The notes: generated by a model not told the origin, from the sequence alone. DNA of 64,000 nt from an uncultured Flavobacteriales bacterium (GCA_902478645.1 CABSLV010000002.1:1-64000); one strand, 5' to 3'. Shown: positions 51,893 through 61,456, numbered from the stretch's first letter. Program-made: numbers and translations.

Positions 51893-54800
51893 TTATTTCT
51901 GCTGCAATGCCTTCTCGCGATCCTTGCTGAAGCGCAGCAGGTCGAGCATCACCGGGGTAGCCATAAAGATGGACGAATACGTACCTACGATGATACCGAT
52001 ACCGATGGCGAACATAAAGCCACGGATGCTGTCTCCACCCCAGATAAAGATCACCAACACCACCAGGAACGTGGTGAGCGAAGTATTGATCGTACGGCTC
52101 AGGGTCTTGTTGATAGCCGTATTGGCCAACATATCGACATCCTTGCGCGGATTGTTGCGGATCTCCTCGCGGATACGGTCAAAGACGATCACGTTGTCAT
52201 TGAGCGCATAACCGATCACCGTCAGGATAGCAGCCACAAAAGTCTGGTCGATCTGCATCGAGAAGGGCAATACCCCGTGCAGGAGAGCAAATGCTCCACA
52301 AACGATCACCACATTGTGGATAGAAGCGGCCACACATCCGGCCGAATACTGCCACTTGCGGAAACGGAACAGAATGTAGAGGAAGATACCGGCCAGGGAG
52401 AATACCAAAGCCCATACGGTGGAGGCCTTGATATCGTCCGCCATCGTCGGACCTACCACATTGGCCTCCATGATACCCAGTCCGCTGCCACTGGTAAACT
52501 CTTCGTAGGTAAAGCCCTCGGGGAAGAATTTCTTCAAGCCTTCGTACATCGTACGGTCGACCATGTCGTCCACCTCGTGCCCCGTCTTCTGGCTCATGAA
52601 CTTGGTGGAGATCTTCACCTGACGGTCGGTACCGAACGTCTTCACCTCCGGCAATTCGTGCTGACCATCCTCGACCAGTACCTCCTGCAGGCTCTTGGCT
52701 ACCTCGGCCGTTACCACCGGCTGGTCGAAACGAACGGTATAGGTGCGTCCTCCTACAAAGTCGATGCTCTTGTCAAACCCACGAATACCCATAGCCAGGA
52801 AAGACACCACGATCAGGACGAGAGACACGCCATAGAACAGGTTCTTCTTCTGGATGAACTGGAAGTTCGTGTTGGCAAAGAAGTTCTTGGACAGCGAAGT
52901 GTATACTCGCAAAGGACGTCCGCGCTTCACGTCACGGTCGATGAGCATGCGCGAGATAAAGATCGAAGTGATCACCGAAGTGATGATACCGATCATCATC
53001 GTGGTGGCAAATCCCTGGATCGGCCCCTTACCGAAGATGAACAGGATAAGGCTGGTGAGGAACGTGGTGGACTGCGAGTCGATGATCGAAGGCAAAGCAT
53101 GCTTGTAACCATCGGCTACGGCCTGTTTGCCGGTCTTTCCGGCGCGGAGTTCCTCCTTGATACGTTCGTTGATGATTACGTTGGCATCCACCGCCATACC
53201 GATAGTCAGGATGATACCGGCAAATCCCGGCAGGGTCAGCGTAGCACCCAGCGAAGCCAATATACCGAAGATGAACAGGATATTGACAAACAGAGCGATG
53301 TCGGCGTAGAAACCCGAACGGTTGTAGAAGAAGATCATCCAAGCCAGCACCGCGATAAAGGCGATGATGAACGAAATCATGCTCGATTCGATCGCTTCAC
53401 GACCCAACGAAGGTCCGACTACCTCCGACTGAATGATGTGCGTAGGAGCAGGCAGACGGCCGGCCTTAAGGATGTTGGCCAAATCCTGTGCTTCCTTGAC
53501 GTCAAACTGACCGGTGATCTCGGAACGTCCGCCGGGGATAGCACCCTGCACGGTAGGAGCGGAATAAACCGTTCCGTCAAGCACGATGGCAATGGCTTTG
53601 CCGATGTTGTCGCCCGTAAGTTTGGCCCAACGGTCGGCACCGGTAGCATCCATGACCATGTTGACACACGGCCGGCTACGCTGGTCATAGCCCTGGGACG
53701 CATCGCTGATCACGTCACCGGAAAGGATGGGCTCGCCCTTGGAATTGGAACGGATGGCATAGAGTTCCATCACCGTCTTGTCCTGTACCGGAGGCTTGTT
53801 GCCCCACATGAACTGAACATGCTGCATTCCATGACGGATGAGCAGGTCCGGAGCCGAAGCGAGATATTTGTTGACTACCGTCGTATCCTTGATGGGAACA
53901 TAAGCGATGATGGCTACTCCCTGCTGAACCGGATAGAGCACATCGAAGAGAGGATTTTCCCCACGGCGAACCGAATCTCCGCTGGTCTGGGCAATGGCCT
54001 GATCGGCCTGCTCGAGCAGTTTCTCTGCGGCAGCCTTCAGCGAATCGGAATTCCCTTTGGTGATCTTGTTTCCTTCGGAAGGCTCGGCCAACAAGTCCTC
54101 TGCCGAGTTTTCCCCAGCTACCTGTTTTGCCGGAGCTTCTTCCTGCTGAACCTTGGCGTTGAGATCATTGATTTCTTTCAGGCGGGCATTGAGATCGATC
54201 AAAAACGGAGCGACCTCCTCCGGAGTATAAACCGTCCAGAATTCCAGTGCGGCAGACGACTGAAGGAGCTTGCGCACACGCTCGGCATCGGACACACCGG
54301 CCAATTCCACCGAAATCTGGTCGGTGCCGGGCAAACGCTGGATCGTGGGCGACGATACGCCGAACTTGTCGATACGGGTACGAAGGATCTTATAGGCGCG
54401 ATCGACAGCCCCGTCCACTTCCTTGCGGACGATTTCCTTTACCTGGTCATCGGTCAATTTTGCTCCGCCGGTAGCCGAAGCCAGACTACCGAAGATCTGC
54501 GGAGAAGAAAGCGTTACCCCGCTGCCATCGGCTTTGGCGATCTCGTCGAACTTGCGGAAAAATACGGTAACGAAATCTTCCTTGCCTCCGCTTTGTTCGC
54601 GGGCAGCGATCAAGGCTTTGTTAAAGGTCGGATCGGTCGTATTGTTGGCCAGGCCTTTGACGACATCCTCGACCGAGACTTCCAGGATGACGCTTACGCC
54701 GCCCTGCAAGTCGAGCCCCAACTTGAGCTCGTTATTCTTGATCTCCGAATAAGTGTACTGGATAGGACGCCACGAACCGATTCCGAGATTGATCACCGGA

Positions 54801-55015
54801 TCACTCGCCGTCGAATCGAAATAGTACTGCCGCATCTTCTTCACGGCAGAGTCCCGAGCCGAAGTGGTGGGATAATCCACCTTATCCGCCTGTGCGACGG
54901 CATACTCATCGGCGATCCGATCGACACTTTTGGCCTTCCATGTAAAAAACAACTGGTACACGCATACGATCCCCAAAATAATGAGGAACAAGCGAATGGG
55001 GCCTTTGTTTTGCAT
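51893..55015 (-). CDS. secDF: Protein translocase subunit SecDF (fused)
   Basis: SecDF uses the proton gradient to pull secreted proteins through SecYEG. This 1040-residue protein joins SecD (about 1-640) and SecF (about 690-1040), the usual Bacteroidetes arrangement. SecD features are the first periplasmic domain (LGLDLQGGVSVILEV, 88-102) and the membrane motif IGMAVDANVIINERI; SecF has the SIDFVGGRTYTVRF start and IGYALNDNVIVFDRIREE. The periplasmic SecD part carries an Ala/Glu/Lys-rich insert (about 240-340). It is transcribed alone from a TATATTTG promoter. Confidence 0.97.
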   Translation of the reverse strand: MQNKGPIRLFLIILGIVCVYQLFFTWKAKSVDRIADEYAVAQADKVDYPTTSARDSAVKKMRQYYFDSTASDPVINLGIGSWRPIQYTYSEIKNNELKLGLDLQGGVSVILEVSVEDVVKGLANNTTDPTFNKALIAAREQSGGKEDFVTVFFRKFDEIAKADGSGVTLSSPQIFGSLASATGGAKLTDDQVKEIVRKEVDGAVDRAYKILRTRIDKFGVSSPTIQRLPGTDQISVELAGVSDAERVRKLLQSSAALEFWTVYTPEEVAPFLIDLNARLKEINDLNAKVQQEEAPAKQVAGENSAEDLLAEPSEGNKITKGNSDSLKAAAEKLLEQADQAIAQTSGDSVRRGENPLFDVLYPVQQGVAIIAYVPIKDTTVVNKYLASAPDLLIRHGMQHVQFMWGNKPPVQDKTVMELYAIRSNSKGEPILSGDVISDASQGYDQRSRPCVNMVMDATGADRWAKLTGDNIGKAIAIVLDGTVYSAPTVQGAIPGGRSEITGQFDVKEAQDLANILKAGRLPAPTHIIQSEVVGPSLGREAIESSMISFIIAFIAVLAWMIFFYNRSGFYADIALFVNILFIFGILASLGATLTLPGFAGIILTIGMAVDANVIINERIKEELRAGKTGKQAVADGYKHALPSIIDSQSTTFLTSLILFIFGKGPIQGFATTMMIGIITSVITSIFISRMLIDRDVKRGRPLRVYTSLSKNFFANTNFQFIQKKNLFYGVSLVLIVVSFLAMGIRGFDKSIDFVGGRTYTVRFDQPVVTAEVAKSLQEVLVEDGQHELPEVKTFGTDRQVKISTKFMSQKTGHEVDDMVDRTMYEGLKKFFPEGFTYEEFTSGSGLGIMEANVVGPTMADDIKASTVWALVFSLAGIFLYILFRFRKWQYSAGCVAASIHNVVIVCGAFALLHGVLPFSMQIDQTFVAAILTVIGYALNDNVIVFDRIREEIRNNPRKDVDMLANTAINKTLSRTINTSLTTFLVVLVIFIWGGDSIRGFMFAIGIGIIVGTYSSIFMATPVMLDLLRFSKDREKALQQK

Positions 55016-55057
55016 TATCTTTGGTTTTGTTTATGATATTTGTTTGTTTTCGAGGGG

Positions 55058-55136
55058 CAAATATAATGAAAGGCGAGCGCAGCGGCAAGGCGAAAACAAA
55101 GTTTTCACATCAAACGGAGCCTCCGACGCTCCTCAT
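55058..55136 (-). repeat. Promoter plus upstream element, secDF copy
   Basis: On the minus strand CTTG (55089-55086), 20 nt, TATATTTG (55065-55058). The 51 bp 55058-55108 are the partner of 50597-50647, with a perfect GAAAAC-AAA-GTTTTC hairpin (55092-55106) and a second GGAGC/GCTCC hairpin (about 55117-55133). Confidence 0.8.
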
Positions 55137-55192
55137 AGCATCGTACCTGCCAAGCCGGTTCCCTTTTTCTTGCGCGGCAAACGCGGGAGGCA

Positions 55193-55522
55193 TCAGCCTT
55201 TCACGTAAAGGTCGATCAATGACTCCAACGGAGGATTGTTTTCCAGGAGTTTCTTTCGGTCTTTCACCTTTACCTTGATCGACAGGTATTTGTCCATGTT
55301 GTCTTCGAACGGCTTCCAGTCCTCGCTCTCCTTGGGTATCTTCAGATATTCCCCGCAGGCATGCTGCACCACCAGGTACGTTTGCCGGTGCTGACGGTTG
55401 TCGTATCCCCACTGCAGGTGGATGTAATACGCCACCCGAACGACATCCTCCCAGTAGTAAAGTTCTTCGGAGAGTGTCTGTGGGACTACCCGCGTAAAAT
55501 AATCGTCGTTGAATTTGAGCAT
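55193..55522 (-). CDS. Small conserved-looking protein, unknown
   Basis: A 109-residue soluble protein with no signal peptide and a balanced, plausible composition (FNDDYFTRVVPQTLSEELYYWED, then QTYLVVQHACGEYLKIPKES and a charged end). I do not recognise a family. It lies 28 nt after the LpxD-like gene on the same strand and is probably cotranscribed with it. The other frames are less protein-like. Confidence 0.65.
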   Translation of the reverse strand: MLKFNDDYFTRVVPQTLSEELYYWEDVVRVAYYIHLQWGYDNRQHRQTYLVVQHACGEYLKIPKESEDWKPFEDNMDKYLSIKVKVKDRKKLLENNPPLESLIDLYVKG

Positions 55523-55550
55523 GACAAACTTCCGGCCGCAAATGCCGAAT

Positions 55551-56486
55551 TTAGAAACCTTTCTTCTTCAACAAGGCAGGGAGCAGACGGAAGAAAGCCT
55601 CGCGCTTGTACAACTTCTCGGCTTCTTCGGCCGGATAACCGAAGTACGTCTTCCCACCTTCGAGGGACTTCGAAACACCGGACTGCGCCAGGATAACGGC
55701 ACCCGATCCGATGGTAACCCCCGAAGTCATTCCGACCTGTCCCCAGATCGTCACCTTGTCTTCGATGATGTTGCATCCGGCGATACCGCATTGGGCCGCT
55801 ATCAAGCATTCCTTGCCGATGACCGTATCGTGGCCGATGTGCACATGATTGTCTATCTTGGTGCCTGCGCCGATGGTCGTAGGAGCGGATACTCCCCGGT
55901 CGATGGTACACAGCGAACCGATCTCCACATCGTCCTGGATCACCACATTCCCGCTGGAGAGCAGGCGGTCATATCCTTCGGGACGGTGTTTGTAGTAAAA
56001 CGCATCGCCGCCGATAACGGAACCCGGATTGATAATGACCCGATCGCCGATACGCGTACCATCGCAAATGATCACACCTGCGTGCAGCACACAGTCCCGA
56101 CCGATCTCCACATCGTTCCCGATGAATACTCCGGGCTGGATGTGCGTCCCCTGCCCGATCTTGGCATCGGGTGCGACCATAGCCGTAGCCGGAACGAAAG
56201 GACAAAATGTACGGGTTATCTTGTTGAAATCACGGAACGGATCGTCGGTAATGATCAAGGCCTTGCCCTCGGGGCATTCCACGTCTTTGTCGATCAGCAC
56301 CACCGAAGCAGCACTGCGCAAAGCCTTGTCATAATACTTGGGATGGTCGACAAAAACTATATCGCCGTGGGTAACACTATGTATTTCGTTTATCCCCGTC
56401 ACCGGAAAATCCCCCGGGCCTACATATTTTTCAGCCCCTATCATCGCAGCGATTTCCGAGAGTGTTTTCGGAGTGGAAAATTTCAT
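55551..56486 (-). CDS. lpxD: LpxD-family UDP-3-O-acylglucosamine N-acyltransferase
   Basis: LpxD adds the second 3-hydroxyacyl chain to UDP-3-O-acyl-glucosamine in lipid A synthesis. The 311-residue protein has an N-terminal uridine-binding-like domain (GINEIHSVTHGDIVFVDHPKYY), then hexapeptide repeats forming a left-handed beta helix (IGQGTHIQPGVFIGNDVEIGRDCVLHAGVII), and the catalytic His region KIDNHVHIGHD. It is shorter than E. coli LpxD (341), and Bacteroidetes often encode a short second LpxD-like protein besides the main one, so it may be that paralogue. TAACTTTG at 56521-56528 (minus strand) is its likely -7 element. Confidence 0.85.
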   Translation of the reverse strand: MKFSTPKTLSEIAAMIGAEKYVGPGDFPVTGINEIHSVTHGDIVFVDHPKYYDKALRSAASVVLIDKDVECPEGKALIITDDPFRDFNKITRTFCPFVPATAMVAPDAKIGQGTHIQPGVFIGNDVEIGRDCVLHAGVIICDGTRIGDRVIINPGSVIGGDAFYYKHRPEGYDRLLSSGNVVIQDDVEIGSLCTIDRGVSAPTTIGAGTKIDNHVHIGHDTVIGKECLIAAQCGIAGCNIIEDKVTIWGQVGMTSGVTIGSGAVILAQSGVSKSLEGGKTYFGYPAEEAEKLYKREAFFRLLPALLKKKGF

Positions 56487-56520
56487 CTTATCGTACGGAT
56501 GTTACATGTTATAGCACCTG

Positions 56521-56528
56521 CAAAGTTA
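56521..56528 (-). promoter_or_regulatory. Promoter -7 element of the lpxD-like gene
   Basis: TAACTTTG on the minus strand, 35 nt before the ATG at 56486. No clear -33 element. Confidence 0.6.
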
Positions 56529-56616
56529 AGCAAAAATGAAAAGATTTTATCGGCCCCACCCTAATTTTTAAGTCCACCGGCCTCTCCTGGCATCAGAAAC
56601 GCCTCTCATTCCATAA

Positions 56617-56654
56617 AAGTCATACGGGCGGGGTATCCCCCGCCCGTATGACTT
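56617..56654 (-). terminator. PiT-gene terminator with perfect 17-bp arms
   Basis: Positions 56617-56633 are the exact reverse complement of 56638-56654 around TATC. On the minus strand TTTT follows; it is about 30 nt after the PiT stop. Confidence 0.88.
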
Positions 56655-56684
56655 CCTCAAAAAAAACGCTCAAATGCTTCGCTA

Positions 56685-58973
56685 CTACGACAATTGCGTT
56701 TTGTCGTTTTCCTCGTACTGCATATGGGTCTTGTCGAAAAGCGCGGCAAAACCCGAAAGAGCATAGAGTACACGCTTGACTTCGAACATCATACCGAAAT
56801 AAAGGTTGGTATTGCGGCGGGAGAACTCCTTGTTTTCCCCGATCCGGTCGGCTTCCTTGGCCATGATCCGGTCGATGTCATCGCTCAGGGAAAGGATTAT
56901 CTCCCGCAGAGCAATCACCTGGCTATAATCGTTCTCGCGGATCGCATCGGTCATCTCGCCAAAGAGGGTATCCAACCGTTTCCCGATGGTTACCAAAGTC
57001 TCCTTGCGGTACTGGATCAGCGGTTTGTGGTTGTTGTCCAGATGCTCGAAGGCCGAAGAGGCGATCACCGACACCGATTCGGTCAGCGCTACCAGATACG
57101 AGAGACTCTTGACGTAATATGCCGCATGGGGACCGTTGATATCTTCCGAAGAGCGGATCATATAGAAGGTCGAAAAACGCAGTTTCTTGACGTTTTCTTC
57201 CAGACGGAAGGATGCTTTCTGTGCATTGGAGAGCACCGAACGGCTGTGCATGTACAAGCCCTTGATCACCTGGTCGGTCAGACGCATCGAATCGATCATC
57301 ACGTCGGAGATCTTCATATCGAAAGCCCGCTCGGCAGCTGCCGCACTGGGATACTCTACCTGCATGTCCATCGAAACCTCCGGAGCAGTCTTGCGGGCCA
57401 GTTTCTTGAACAGTTTCACGGCGACGACCGTCATGCCCGCCACGATGATGATGGGTATGATGGCCTTGACACCGATCACCTTGAGCAGCAGCGCCAACGA
57501 GGCCGCCGAAAGGAAAGCAATGAGCGCCGTAGCAAACCATCCGAGGATCACCCGCACTACGCCCGATACGCGATACACCGCGCTCTCCAAGCCCCAGGCC
57601 CGGTCGGCCAGCGAAGTTCCCATGGCTACCATGAAGGTGGTATAGGTCGTACTCAAAGGCAGGGTGCTGTTCGTTCCCATCGAAATGATGATGGCCGGTA
57701 CCACCACATTGACCGAAGCGCGCACCAAGTCGAATGCCGGCACATCCCGACGTTTGATATCCTTGACATACGGACGGTCGAAACGCCCTTCGATATGCTC
57801 CCGGATGCGATGGGGCAGCAAATAGGTAAGTCCTCGCCCTACATACACCGAAGCGCGCACCATCAGTTTGGAAATGGTATTGGGACGAAAACGTTCCTCG
57901 GCGCTTTCCGTACGGGCAAGATCTACCGTAGTCTTAAGTACGTTGTGCGCCTTGCGGGAAAATATCAAGGACAGCATCATGATCACGCCTGCGATAATGA
58001 GGATAAACAGCGGCGTCTTCACATCCGTATTGAGCACATCCATGTACATGTTGATATCCCCTGTTTGGCTGTATGCCTCATACGCTCCAAAAGAAGCCAG
58101 CGGAACACCAATAAAATTGACCAAGTCATTGCCCGCAAAGGCCATGGCCAAAGCAAACGTCCCGGAGAGGACAATCACTTTCAGGATATTGACCTTGAAT
58201 ACCGACACCAGCAGCTGCGAAACGAGGGTGAAAAAAACAAAGCATATCAGCATCAACAGCATCGAGTGTTCATTGATCCACACCTTGGCCGCCGGAGGAA
58301 TGATGGTCGTGCCTTTTGCCCCCTTGAGCAACAAATAAAACACGATCGCCGTCAGAGCCACTCCACCGATCAGACCTCCCCAATACTTCAGCCGCTGACT
58401 GTAATTGAACGTCAGCATAAAACGAACCAGCCACTGTATCACCACTCCTGCGACAAAGGCGATAATCACCACAGCAAATATTCCCGTAATCATCGGGATA
58501 GTTTTCTCATAGTTGATATAATCACCCAAAGTGGGCAAATCTCCCATAAAGGTAAGGAACGAGGGAACGTCTTCCGCCCCGACCACCTTGAACATTGACA
58601 TGGCTACCGAAGCTCCCAGCAGTTCGAATACCATCGACACGGTTGTGGAGGTCGGCAATCCCAAGGTATTGAAGACATCCAACAAGATAACGTCGGTAAT
58701 CATCACCGCCAGATAAATCATGATCACTTCCTCGAACACGAACATTTCGGGATGAAAAATGCCTCGGCGCGCTATTTCCATCATACCGTTGGAAAATACC
58801 GCGCCGAGAATAATGCCTACGGAGGCCACTACGATAATAAACTTGAAAGAAGCGGCTCTGGATCCGACTGCAGACCCGAGGAAATTGACCGCGTCGTTAC
58901 TTACTCCCACGATGAGATCCAGCACTGCCAGAATACCCATTAATACCATCAAAAACAGAAAAATGTCGTTCAT
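56685..58973 (-). CDS. PiT-family inorganic phosphate transporter with PhoU-like C-terminal domain
   Basis: The 762-residue protein has the PiT membrane domain with the duplicated signature: GVSNDAVNFLGSAVGSRAASFKFI near the start and GNDLVNFIGVPLASFGAYE in the middle. The last ~240 residues are a helical PhoU-like domain (EYPSAAAAERAFDMKISDVMIDSM ...). PiT carriers move metal-phosphate with protons or sodium. The large middle insert and C-terminal PhoU-like fusion are common in Bacteroidetes members. It is a single-gene unit with a clear terminator. A TTATTTAG near 59011 could be a weak promoter. Confidence 0.92.
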   Translation of the reverse strand: MNDIFLFLMVLMGILAVLDLIVGVSNDAVNFLGSAVGSRAASFKFIIVVASVGIILGAVFSNGMMEIARRGIFHPEMFVFEEVIMIYLAVMITDVILLDVFNTLGLPTSTTVSMVFELLGASVAMSMFKVVGAEDVPSFLTFMGDLPTLGDYINYEKTIPMITGIFAVVIIAFVAGVVIQWLVRFMLTFNYSQRLKYWGGLIGGVALTAIVFYLLLKGAKGTTIIPPAAKVWINEHSMLLMLICFVFFTLVSQLLVSVFKVNILKVIVLSGTFALAMAFAGNDLVNFIGVPLASFGAYEAYSQTGDINMYMDVLNTDVKTPLFILIIAGVIMMLSLIFSRKAHNVLKTTVDLARTESAEERFRPNTISKLMVRASVYVGRGLTYLLPHRIREHIEGRFDRPYVKDIKRRDVPAFDLVRASVNVVVPAIIISMGTNSTLPLSTTYTTFMVAMGTSLADRAWGLESAVYRVSGVVRVILGWFATALIAFLSAASLALLLKVIGVKAIIPIIIVAGMTVVAVKLFKKLARKTAPEVSMDMQVEYPSAAAAERAFDMKISDVMIDSMRLTDQVIKGLYMHSRSVLSNAQKASFRLEENVKKLRFSTFYMIRSSEDINGPHAAYYVKSLSYLVALTESVSVIASSAFEHLDNNHKPLIQYRKETLVTIGKRLDTLFGEMTDAIRENDYSQVIALREIILSLSDDIDRIMAKEADRIGENKEFSRRNTNLYFGMMFEVKRVLYALSGFAALFDKTHMQYEENDKTQLS

Positions 58974-59109
58974 TACGCATCGGTTTGGTTCACGGTGCTA
59001 AATAACGGCTTTTCTTTTAAGTATTTTTTAAGACTATGTTTCCAAAATGTTAAGTTCCCCTCCCGCACAACTCCGCCGAAATCACAGCAACCGCCTCTCC
59101 CGCACAAAA

Positions 59110-59136
59110 CAGGGGCCGCGAAAAACGCGGCCCCTG
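59110..59136 (-). terminator. Terminator of the KAS III-family gene
   Basis: CAGGGGCCGCG (59110-59120) pairs with CGCGGCCCCTG (59126-59136) around AAAAA; on the minus strand TTTTG follows. Confidence 0.8.
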
Positions 59137-59176
59137 CACACTTAACACAACTGTTTTCAATATGTAAACAAAAAAC

Positions 59177-60277
59177 TTACTTCCAACTGTCCGGAAAACG
59201 GTAGATCACCGCATTGATGCTCATCCCGGCTCCTACCGAGGTAAGGATCACATTGTCGCCCGCATGGAAACGATGCTCGGGAAGCTGCTCGCGAGCGATC
59301 AGATCGTACAAGGTAGGAATGGTGGCCACCGAGGAATTGCCCAGGAAAGAAAGGCTCATCGGCATGAACTCCTTGCTCTCCTTCTTGCAGCCCGGATAGA
59401 GACGGCGCAGACGGATAAACACCGCCTCGTCCATCTTTTCGTTGGCCTGGTGAATGATCATCTTGGCCATTTCGTCCAGCGTCAAGCCTGCCTGGTCAAG
59501 CGCCGACTTGATCGCTCCGGGGACATTGCGCAGCACGTACTCGTACACCTTGCGACCAGCCATACGGATCACCGTACGACGCGGTCCGGAGTAGTCCGGA
59601 TTGACACTCGGACTGCCTTTGAGGTAGTCGGATTCCTCGCCCGTATCGGAAAGGGTTGCGGTGGAAAGCACCCCGAATTTCTTGTCGGATTCCACTGCCG
59701 TGAGCACCACCGCTCCGGCACCGTCCGAAAAGATCATCTGGTCGCGGTCGTGCGGGTCGCAGATACGGGAAAGCGTATCGCTGCCCACCACCAAAATATT
59801 GTGAGCCAGACGAGCCTGTATGAGATGGTGCGCCAGGATCACTCCCTGCAGCCATCCGGGGCAACCGAAAATCATATCGTAGGGAATGCACTGACGGTTC
59901 TTGATGCCCAGTTTGTGTTTGACCCGCGCGCTGACCGAAGGAACCATTTCACTGCAATAGGTCGTCTCGGGAATATCGGCGTAGTTGTGCGCCACGATCA
60001 CATAATCGAGGGTTTCCGGGTCGCCTCCCCAGGACTCGATCGCCCGGCGGGCAGCCTCGGCAGCCATATCGGAGTTGTTCACCCCGTCTTCCACATAGCG
60101 GCGTTCGGTAATGCCGACCAGTTCCCGGAATTTTTCAACGATATCCTCGTTGGTGCGTTCGATGCGTTTTCCGTCCGTATCGTAAAACTCGGTCGAGAGG
60201 AAATGATCGTTTTTCACCACCCGGGGCGGCAGGTAACAGCCCGAACCGGCGATGACCGTGTTAAGATGTTTTTCCAT
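59177..60277 (-). CDS. Beta-ketoacyl-ACP synthase III (FabH)-family enzyme
   Basis: From the ATG at 60277 the protein has 366 residues. The Cys-His-Asn triad is visible: Cys139 in IFGCPGW, His276 in IIHQAN, Asn314 in FLGNSSVATIP. FabH-type enzymes condense acyl-CoA with malonyl-ACP to start fatty acids; relatives make other acyl products. The TetR gene lies just upstream (gap 19 nt), which points to a regulated accessory synthase rather than housekeeping FabH. The upstream in-frame Met (60349) lies inside the TetR gene and is not chosen. Confidence 0.9.
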   Translation of the reverse strand: MEKHLNTVIAGSGCYLPPRVVKNDHFLSTEFYDTDGKRIERTNEDIVEKFRELVGITERRYVEDGVNNSDMAAEAARRAIESWGGDPETLDYVIVAHNYADIPETTYCSEMVPSVSARVKHKLGIKNRQCIPYDMIFGCPGWLQGVILAHHLIQARLAHNILVVGSDTLSRICDPHDRDQMIFSDGAGAVVLTAVESDKKFGVLSTATLSDTGEESDYLKGSPSVNPDYSGPRRTVIRMAGRKVYEYVLRNVPGAIKSALDQAGLTLDEMAKMIIHQANEKMDEAVFIRLRRLYPGCKKESKEFMPMSLSFLGNSSVATIPTLYDLIAREQLPEHRFHAGDNVILTSVGAGMSINAVIYRFPDSWK

Positions 60278-60296
60278 GATGATTTGTTGGATCGCT

Positions 60297-60899
60297 TTAT
60301 TCTTGATTGTCTTCTTCTCCCGTGTAACGCAAGGCATCCCAACAAGCATGGCACGCTTGACGGATACGGTTTTCGGTCAATTGTTGGTTGTGGTCGATGT
60401 GCAGTTTGGCCATCTCGATGATCGGACCGCGCGAAACGGCAATGATCGTGTACAAGGGCAGGTCTTTGATCAGCTTCTTCTTTTTTCCCTCGATGAAGAA
60501 ACGGAGCACCGGGCTGAGGATCCGCAAACCCGACACGCGCACCAGGTGCTGCATGTAGCCCGAATGACGGTGCTGCTCGGCATACTGGAACTCGTCCGGA
60601 TGGTGAATGTAGTAGTGCGTCATGTTGAGCCACATCAACTCGAAGCGTTCCCGGTAGGGCATTGCCTCGTCATAGCCGCACAGCATAGCCTGTATGACCT
60701 TTTCCTGAATGTCCTGCATGAGGGTAAGGATCAAATCGTCCTTGCTCTTGAAGTAACGGTAGATCGTACCCGCCCCGATCCCGGCATCCTCGGCGATCAT
60801 GGCCATCGAAGTGCCGTGAAATCCGTAGGTGGACACCAGAAACAGCGTGCTGTCCAGGATGGCTTTGTACTTGTCTCCCCTTACCGTCTTCTGATTCAT
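60297..60899 (-). CDS. TetR-family repressor
   Basis: The 200-residue protein has the TetR helix-turn-helix in residues 8-60 (STYGFHGTSMAMIAEDAGIGAGTIYRYFKSKDDL), then a helical ligand-binding domain with a His-rich patch (YYIHHPDEFQYAEQHRHSGYMQH). It is first in a two-gene operon with the KAS III-family enzyme, and an inverted repeat 13 nt upstream is a likely operator, so it probably represses its own operon in response to an acyl-type ligand. The ligand is unknown. Confidence 0.92.
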   Translation of the reverse strand: MNQKTVRGDKYKAILDSTLFLVSTYGFHGTSMAMIAEDAGIGAGTIYRYFKSKDDLILTLMQDIQEKVIQAMLCGYDEAMPYRERFELMWLNMTHYYIHHPDEFQYAEQHRHSGYMQHLVRVSGLRILSPVLRFFIEGKKKKLIKDLPLYTIIAVSRGPIIEMAKLHIDHNQQLTENRIRQACHACWDALRYTGEEDNQE

Positions 60900-60912
60900 A
60901 GGCCTTTAGCAC

Positions 60913-60928
60913 GAATGAACATTCATTC
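60913..60928 (-). promoter_or_regulatory. TetR operator candidate
   Basis: GAATGAA (60913-60919) and TTCATTC (60922-60928) are exact inverted repeats around CA. They lie 14-29 nt before the TetR ATG and just downstream of a TAATATTG promoter-like element (about 60931-60938, minus strand). The motif resembles known TetR-family sites. Confidence 0.72.
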
Positions 60929-60988
60929 CGCAATATTACGCAGAATTGCCGGGCTCTACAAATATTCCCGTCATTTTTTAAATCCCTC

Positions 60989-61019
60989 TTTGATATTTCC
61001 TTTTCGATTATTATATTTG
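60989..61019 (+). promoter_or_regulatory. Promoter of the phage-like cassette
   Basis: TTTG (60989-60992), 19 nt, TATATTTG (61012-61019): full consensus, about 30 nt before the ATG at 61049. Confidence 0.85.
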
Positions 61020-61048
61020 TAAGTAAACCTTTTAATTCTTTGGAAGAC

Positions 61049-61456
61049 ATGACACAGGACAACCTCGGCTGGGGACAATTCATCCTCTCGCTGGTAGGCG
61101 TACTGGGACTGCGGGAACTCGCCCCGGTGATCTTCTCCGCCCTTTTCCGCCGGAAGGAGGACGTGGAGTCCACCCGGATCGAAAACTCGGCCCGACTGGC
61201 CGCCGCCTCGCGCGAGCAGATCCTCTTTCTCAAGGACAGCCTGCGCGAAGCCTACGCCGAGATGGACAAAATGCAGGACGACCTCAACGCCAAACGCGCC
61301 CGCATCAACGAGTTGTCCCGAAAACTGTACAACATCGAACTGGAAGTCCAACTGATGCGCCGCCGCAGCGACCGCCTCTGCTGCACCAACACAGCCTGTC
61401 CCTCCCGGGAAGTCCCCCGGAGCCAACCGGAGGATGCCAAAACCGAAAAAGCATGA
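61049..61456 (+). CDS. Membrane-anchored coiled-coil protein, phage-like
   Basis: The 135-residue protein has one N-terminal membrane helix (WGQFILSLVGVLGLRELAPVIFSALF, about 8-32), then an alpha-helical coiled coil (SAREQILFLKDSLREAYAEMDKMQ... about 50-100) and a C-terminal CCTNTACPS segment. It overlaps the following lipoprotein gene by 4 nt (ATGA). From memory similar pairs occur near amidases in Bacteroidales prophages, where they may help lysis; no amidase is here. The ATG at 61049 is used in preference to a TTG at 61040. Confidence 0.68.
   Translation: MTQDNLGWGQFILSLVGVLGLRELAPVIFSALFRRKEDVESTRIENSARLAAASREQILFLKDSLREAYAEMDKMQDDLNAKRARINELSRKLYNIELEVQLMRRRSDRLCCTNTACPSREVPRSQPEDAKTEKA

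Noticed and set aside
51821..55036. Plus-strand frame of over 1000 codons antisense to secDF
   Set aside because: It begins inside the bidirectional terminator and spans all of secDF; no signal or domain is visible.
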